DNA of 64,000 nucleotides from Microbacterium sp. H83. Its GTDB lineage: Bacteria > Actinomycetota > Actinomycetes > Actinomycetales > Microbacteriaceae. The stretch is taken from the NCBI RefSeq assembly GCF_001650405.1, contig NZ_LWCU01000016.1, forward strand, positions 1-64,000. Reading direction: 5' to 3'. The notes under the pieces were generated by a model that saw only the letters and a program-made list of their open reading frames with translations, did no database searches and had not been told where the DNA came from. Every line of letters begins with the position of its first letter. Position 1 is the stretch's first letter. The position numbers were made by a program, and so were the translations under genes. Shown here piece by piece: positions 61,554 to 64,000 of the stretch.

Positions 61554-62961
61554 GGCTGCACGCCGCGGCTGGACGGTCGCAGAGGTCTATATCGACAACG
61601 ACGTCTCCGCCACGCGCTCGAAGCGCCGGCCAGCGTACGAGCGCATGCTCACCGACGTGCGCGCCGGCCACATCACCGCGATCGTCGTCTGGGACGTCGA
61701 TCGTCTCACCCGCACTCCCCGCGAGCTCGAGGACATCATCGACCTCGCCGACCAGCACGGCCTCGCCCTCGCCAACGTCGGTGGGGAGATCGACCTCTCC
61801 ACCCCGCAGGGGCGGATGACTGCCAGAATCAAGGGCACCGTCGCCCGCCACGAGACCGAGCAGATGTCACGCCGCCTCAAGCGGCGGTTCCAGGAGAAGG
61901 CTGAGCGCGGTGAGCCGCACGGATACAGCCCCTATGGCTACCGCCGCGTCGACGGTCGAGACGTTCCCGAGCCCGACGAGGCAGCGGTCATCCTGGAGTG
62001 CGCTCGCCGCGTGCTCGACGGGGAGTCGCTGCGGGCGGTCGCCGCCGACCTCAACGCCCGCGGCGTGCACGGCCCGAAAGCGCCGCTGTGGAACACGACA
62101 ATCCTTCGGCAGATCCTCCTCCGCGGATCGAACGCCGGCCTCCGCCAGTACCAAGGCAAAATCATCGGCAACTCGACGACCGAGCCCGTGCTCGACCGCG
62201 CCACCTTGGACCGTCTAACCGCCCTACTCACCGACCCCAGCCGCAAGACGAACCAATCCGGCCCCGGCTTCAAGTACCTCCTCAGCGGGATCGCTATCTG
62301 CGGCCGCTGCGGCCGCTGCCCCGAGCATCTCGGCGACTATGACCCGCCGGCCTGCAACCTCTGCGACAGCGCCATGGCTGCTGCTGGACGCATGAAGCGC
62401 CAGGTCGGGCGCTCCGCCGGCACCCTCGCCGACGGCACGCCGAAACGACAGCCCCCGTCCTACGCCTGCACCCACTGCTTCAAGGTCCGTCGTAAGCAGG
62501 AGCCCGTCGACGAGCTCGTGACCGACGTGCTCCTCGCGCGCCTCTCCCAGCCCGACGTGCTCCCGCTGCTGTCCTCCGGCGACCCTGAGAGCGTGCGGGA
62601 GGCCCAGCGCACCATCACAGCTATCGACGCGAAGCTAGACGTCGCCGCCGACCAGTTCGCTTCCGACCAGATCACAGGTGCCCAGCTGACCCGCATCTCC
62701 GCCCGCCTACGCGCCGAGCGGGACGCCGCTGAGCGCCGGCTGCGCGCCTACCAGCCCAACAGCCGCCTCCTCGACCTGACCGCGGGCGATGTCCGCGAAC
62801 GGTGGGACTCCATGCCGCTCGACGCTCAGCGCGAAGTTGTCGACGCGCTCATGACCGTCACGATCAACCCCTCCGGCATCGGCACACGGTTCGACCCCCG
62901 CTCCATCACCATCCGCTGGCGACAGCACGCGCCGCTCCAGCCCGAAACGGTGCCCGCATGA
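61465..62961 (+). CDS. int: Large serine recombinase (integrase)
   Basis: Site-specific recombinase of 498 residues that joins attP and attB. The resolvase domain starts MNAGIYARISQDQ, with catalytic Ser10 and Arg8; VVWDVDRLTRTPRELEDIID near residue 73 and GRMTARIKGTVARHETEQMS near residue 113 complete the active site. The recombinase domain has PYGYRRVDGRDVPEPDEAAV. A zinc ribbon (CGRCGRC from about 279, CNLC, CTHC) and a coiled coil (about 370-425) follow. Its place at the junction with tadC is typical. Overlaps the next gene by ATGA. Confidence 0.95.
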   Translation: MNAGIYARISQDQLGDELGVGRQTTDCKAEAARRGWTVAEVYIDNDVSATRSKRRPAYERMLTDVRAGHITAIVVWDVDRLTRTPRELEDIIDLADQHGLALANVGGEIDLSTPQGRMTARIKGTVARHETEQMSRRLKRRFQEKAERGEPHGYSPYGYRRVDGRDVPEPDEAAVILECARRVLDGESLRAVAADLNARGVHGPKAPLWNTTILRQILLRGSNAGLRQYQGKIIGNSTTEPVLDRATLDRLTALLTDPSRKTNQSGPGFKYLLSGIAICGRCGRCPEHLGDYDPPACNLCDSAMAAAGRMKRQVGRSAGTLADGTPKRQPPSYACTHCFKVRRKQEPVDELVTDVLLARLSQPDVLPLLSSGDPESVREAQRTITAIDAKLDVAADQFASDQITGAQLTRISARLRAERDAAERRLRAYQPNSRLLDLTAGDVRERWDSMPLDAQREVVDALMTVTINPSGIGTRFDPRSITIRWRQHAPLQPETVPA

Positions 62962-63515
62962 GCGGCATCCGCATCCAGTGTCAGAACGGCCGTACCGTCG
63001 CCTCTGTCGAGACCTCCGCCGCCGGCGCTCGCCGCATCCGCATCGAGCAACTGAGCGTTCCCCAGGCCGAGCCCGTCAGCCGACGCCCCGAGCCCGCCGG
63101 GCTCCCGCATGTGCTCGACCTAGACGAGCTCGCCGATTCCACACTCCACACGCTCCCGGTCGCCTGCGGATGCGGCCGGCGCTCAGTCGCCCTGGACACC
63201 CGCGACCTACGCCAGCGCCTCGACGCGGGCGAGCGGCGCATCACGCTGCCTCACGGTGTCAGCGCCCGCACCCGCCCCACGCCCGTGTTCTGCGAGGGAG
63301 GCTTCAGCGTCGCCGGCCTTCACCGCATCGGGCGGGCTCTCCACGTGGCCTACCTCGAGAACGGCTTCCAGCAAGACGTCCCCCTCGCCGCTTTCGACGA
63401 AGCGCCGACGGTCCCATGCCGCTGCGGCCGAACAGTCACGCTAGACCCGCAAGTCCTACCGACCGCGCTCGACGCCGACACTCTGCTCCGATTGCCCCAC
63501 GTCGTGGGTCGCTAA
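62958..63515 (+). CDS. CxC-motif protein coupled to the integrase
   Basis: A 185-residue protein of no recognised family, translated in overlap with the integrase. It has two similar modules: VACGCGRRSVALDTRDLRQR (near residue 69) and VPCRCGRTVTLDPQVLPTAL (near 152), each followed by LDA and an LP-H end (ITLPHGV, LRLPHVV). This looks like an internal duplication of a CxCG zinc-binding unit. A link with the integrase (directionality factor or attachment-site binding) is only suggested by the overlap. Confidence 0.8.
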   Translation: MSGIRIQCQNGRTVASVETSAAGARRIRIEQLSVPQAEPVSRRPEPAGLPHVLDLDELADSTLHTLPVACGCGRRSVALDTRDLRQRLDAGERRITLPHGVSARTRPTPVFCEGGFSVAGLHRIGRALHVAYLENGFQQDVPLAAFDEAPTVPCRCGRTVTLDPQVLPTALDADTLLRLPHVVGR

Positions 63516-63582
63516 CACTGCGGCACACGTCTCGTGGGCCCTCGCGACGCGTCGTGTCGCCGTGACTCTCGGGGGAGTGGCG

Positions 63583-63777
63583 CTACTCGCCCCGGAGCAC
63601 GTCGTCGAGCTCGGCGCTCAGCGAGCGGATGTCCCTCATCAGCTTGAGCGCTCGCTGCATGGTGTCTTCGTCGAGGTCGCGCCCCGTCGCCTCGCGCACC
63701 TGATCGCGGGTCCAGCGGAACCGCTCGTCTAGGACTACGCCTACCTCGTTCGCGAGGGGGAATTCGGGATCGTTCAT
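63583..63777 (-). CDS. Small element-borne protein
   Basis: A 64-residue acidic protein (MNDPEFPLANEVGVVLDERF at the start), likely helical, with QRALKLMRDIRSLSAELDDV at the end. No family recognised. A TATGGT box ends 7 bases before the ATG, so it is likely a real leaderless gene. Confidence 0.6.
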   Translation of the reverse strand: MNDPEFPLANEVGVVLDERFRWTRDQVREATGRDLDEDTMQRALKLMRDIRSLSAELDDVLRGE

Positions 63778-63783
63778 GGCTGG

Positions 63784-63789
63784 ACCATA
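63784..63789 (-). promoter_or_regulatory. -10 box for the small element gene (leaderless)
   Basis: TATGGT on the minus strand, last T 7 bases before the ATG at 63777. Confidence 0.5.
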
Positions 63790-63813
63790 ACCCGCCCTTC
63801 ACTTCTCGCGGTG

Positions 63814-63843
63814 TTGCCACGCCCTCGCTCAGAGAGGTAGCAT
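63814..63843 (+). promoter_or_regulatory. Promoter of the gene at the right edge
   Basis: TTGCCA and TAGCAT with an 18-bp spacer, the best two-box promoter in the window. The leader to the ATG at 63923 is about 70 bases. Confidence 0.5.
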
Positions 63844-63922
63844 CCAGGGGCCTTGCCTGTTCCTGGCTGAACCCGCTCCGCACTGGGCATCGGACGACAC
63901 ACCTCACTGGAGGCACGTCGTC

Positions 63923-64000
63923 ATGCCCACCCTCTCGACGCGATCCCGCGCGCTCCGCGCCCGACTCGCACAGGCCACCCGCCAGAACACTGACCCCGCT
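63923..64000 (+). CDS. Element gene, first 26 codons
   Basis: Starts MPTLSTRSRALRARLAQATR and runs off the window. GGAGG lies 9 bases before the ATG and a two-box promoter is upstream. Arg-rich head; family unknown. Confidence 0.55.
   Translation, partial: MPTLSTRSRALRARLAQATRQNTDPA

Larger units (their letters stand above)
61443..64000 (+). mobile_element. Left end of a serine-integrase element inserted in tadC
   Basis: The element starts where tadC stops being TadC (about 61442) and runs beyond the window. It holds a large serine recombinase whose start codon is about 22 bases from the junction, a coupled CxC protein, a small minus-strand gene and the first codons of another. No capsid, terminase or conjugation gene is visible yet, so phage and integrative element remain equal options. 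The attL core should lie around CTGCCTGTC. Confidence 0.8.

Overview
The window looks like chromosome of a high-GC actinobacterium of the Microbacterium type. The inference rests on very GC-rich third codon positions, many ATGA/GTGA overlaps between genes, GTG and TTG starts, the actinobacterial acyl-CoA carboxylase set (long biotin subunit, AccD, small AccE), an Mtb-type LpdA, a DUF3039 protein, and nucleoside and mannitol clusters. Very many genes carry a TANNNT -10 box ending 7-9 bases before the start codon, which points to leaderless transcription.

Layout. 1-3.3 kb: a proline-rich protein (cut by the edge), trpS, xth and a YihY membrane protein, each behind its own -10 box. 3.3-6.9 kb: sdhCDAB, closed by a strong hairpin. 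7.1-8.2 kb: manC. 8.3-16.5 kb: a nucleoside uptake and salvage block (BMP-type lipoprotein, ATPase, two permeases, cdd, deoA, add). 16.5-20.7 kb: a polysaccharide deacetylase, a PfkB kinase, an alpha/beta hydrolase and a flavin monooxygenase. 20.7-28.3 kb: a full mannitol PTS operon that also carries EI and HPr, with a divergent PRD regulator. 28.4-31.1 kb: punA, a sugar-phosphate mutase and a second HPr. 31.2-44.0 kb: lpdA, acyl-CoA carboxylase biotin subunit, maf, an RNA methyltransferase, a response regulator with two membrane partners, a ROK regulator, accD-accE and a possible EcsC-like protein. 44.1-48.9 kb: a sugar or choline nucleotidyltransferase, then an ABC exporter whose ATPase carries a 396-residue low-complexity front end, then DUF3039. 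48.9-58.4 kb: pncB, murI-rph-rdgB, a DHFR-like protein, a CDF metal exporter, ligD and ku, DedA and a tRNA-Leu. 58.5-61.4 kb: tadA/cpaF, tadB and tadC of a Flp/Tad pilus system.

At about 61.44 kb the tadC frame is broken by the left end of a mobile element. A large serine recombinase starts right at the junction, followed by an overlapping gene for a CxC protein, a small gene on the other strand and the start of another gene at the window edge.

The salvage genes form a chain: imported nucleosides are deaminated (Cdd, Add) and phosphorolysed (DeoA, PunA), and the pentose-1-phosphate can be turned to pentose-5-phosphate by the mutase next to punA. The strongest candidates for something not yet described are the ABC ATPase with a histone-H1-like plus acidic tail, and the serine-integrase element seated in a pilus gene with its coupled CxC protein. 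No CRISPR array, rRNA or insertion sequence was seen, and no gene-free stretch exceeds about 260 bases.
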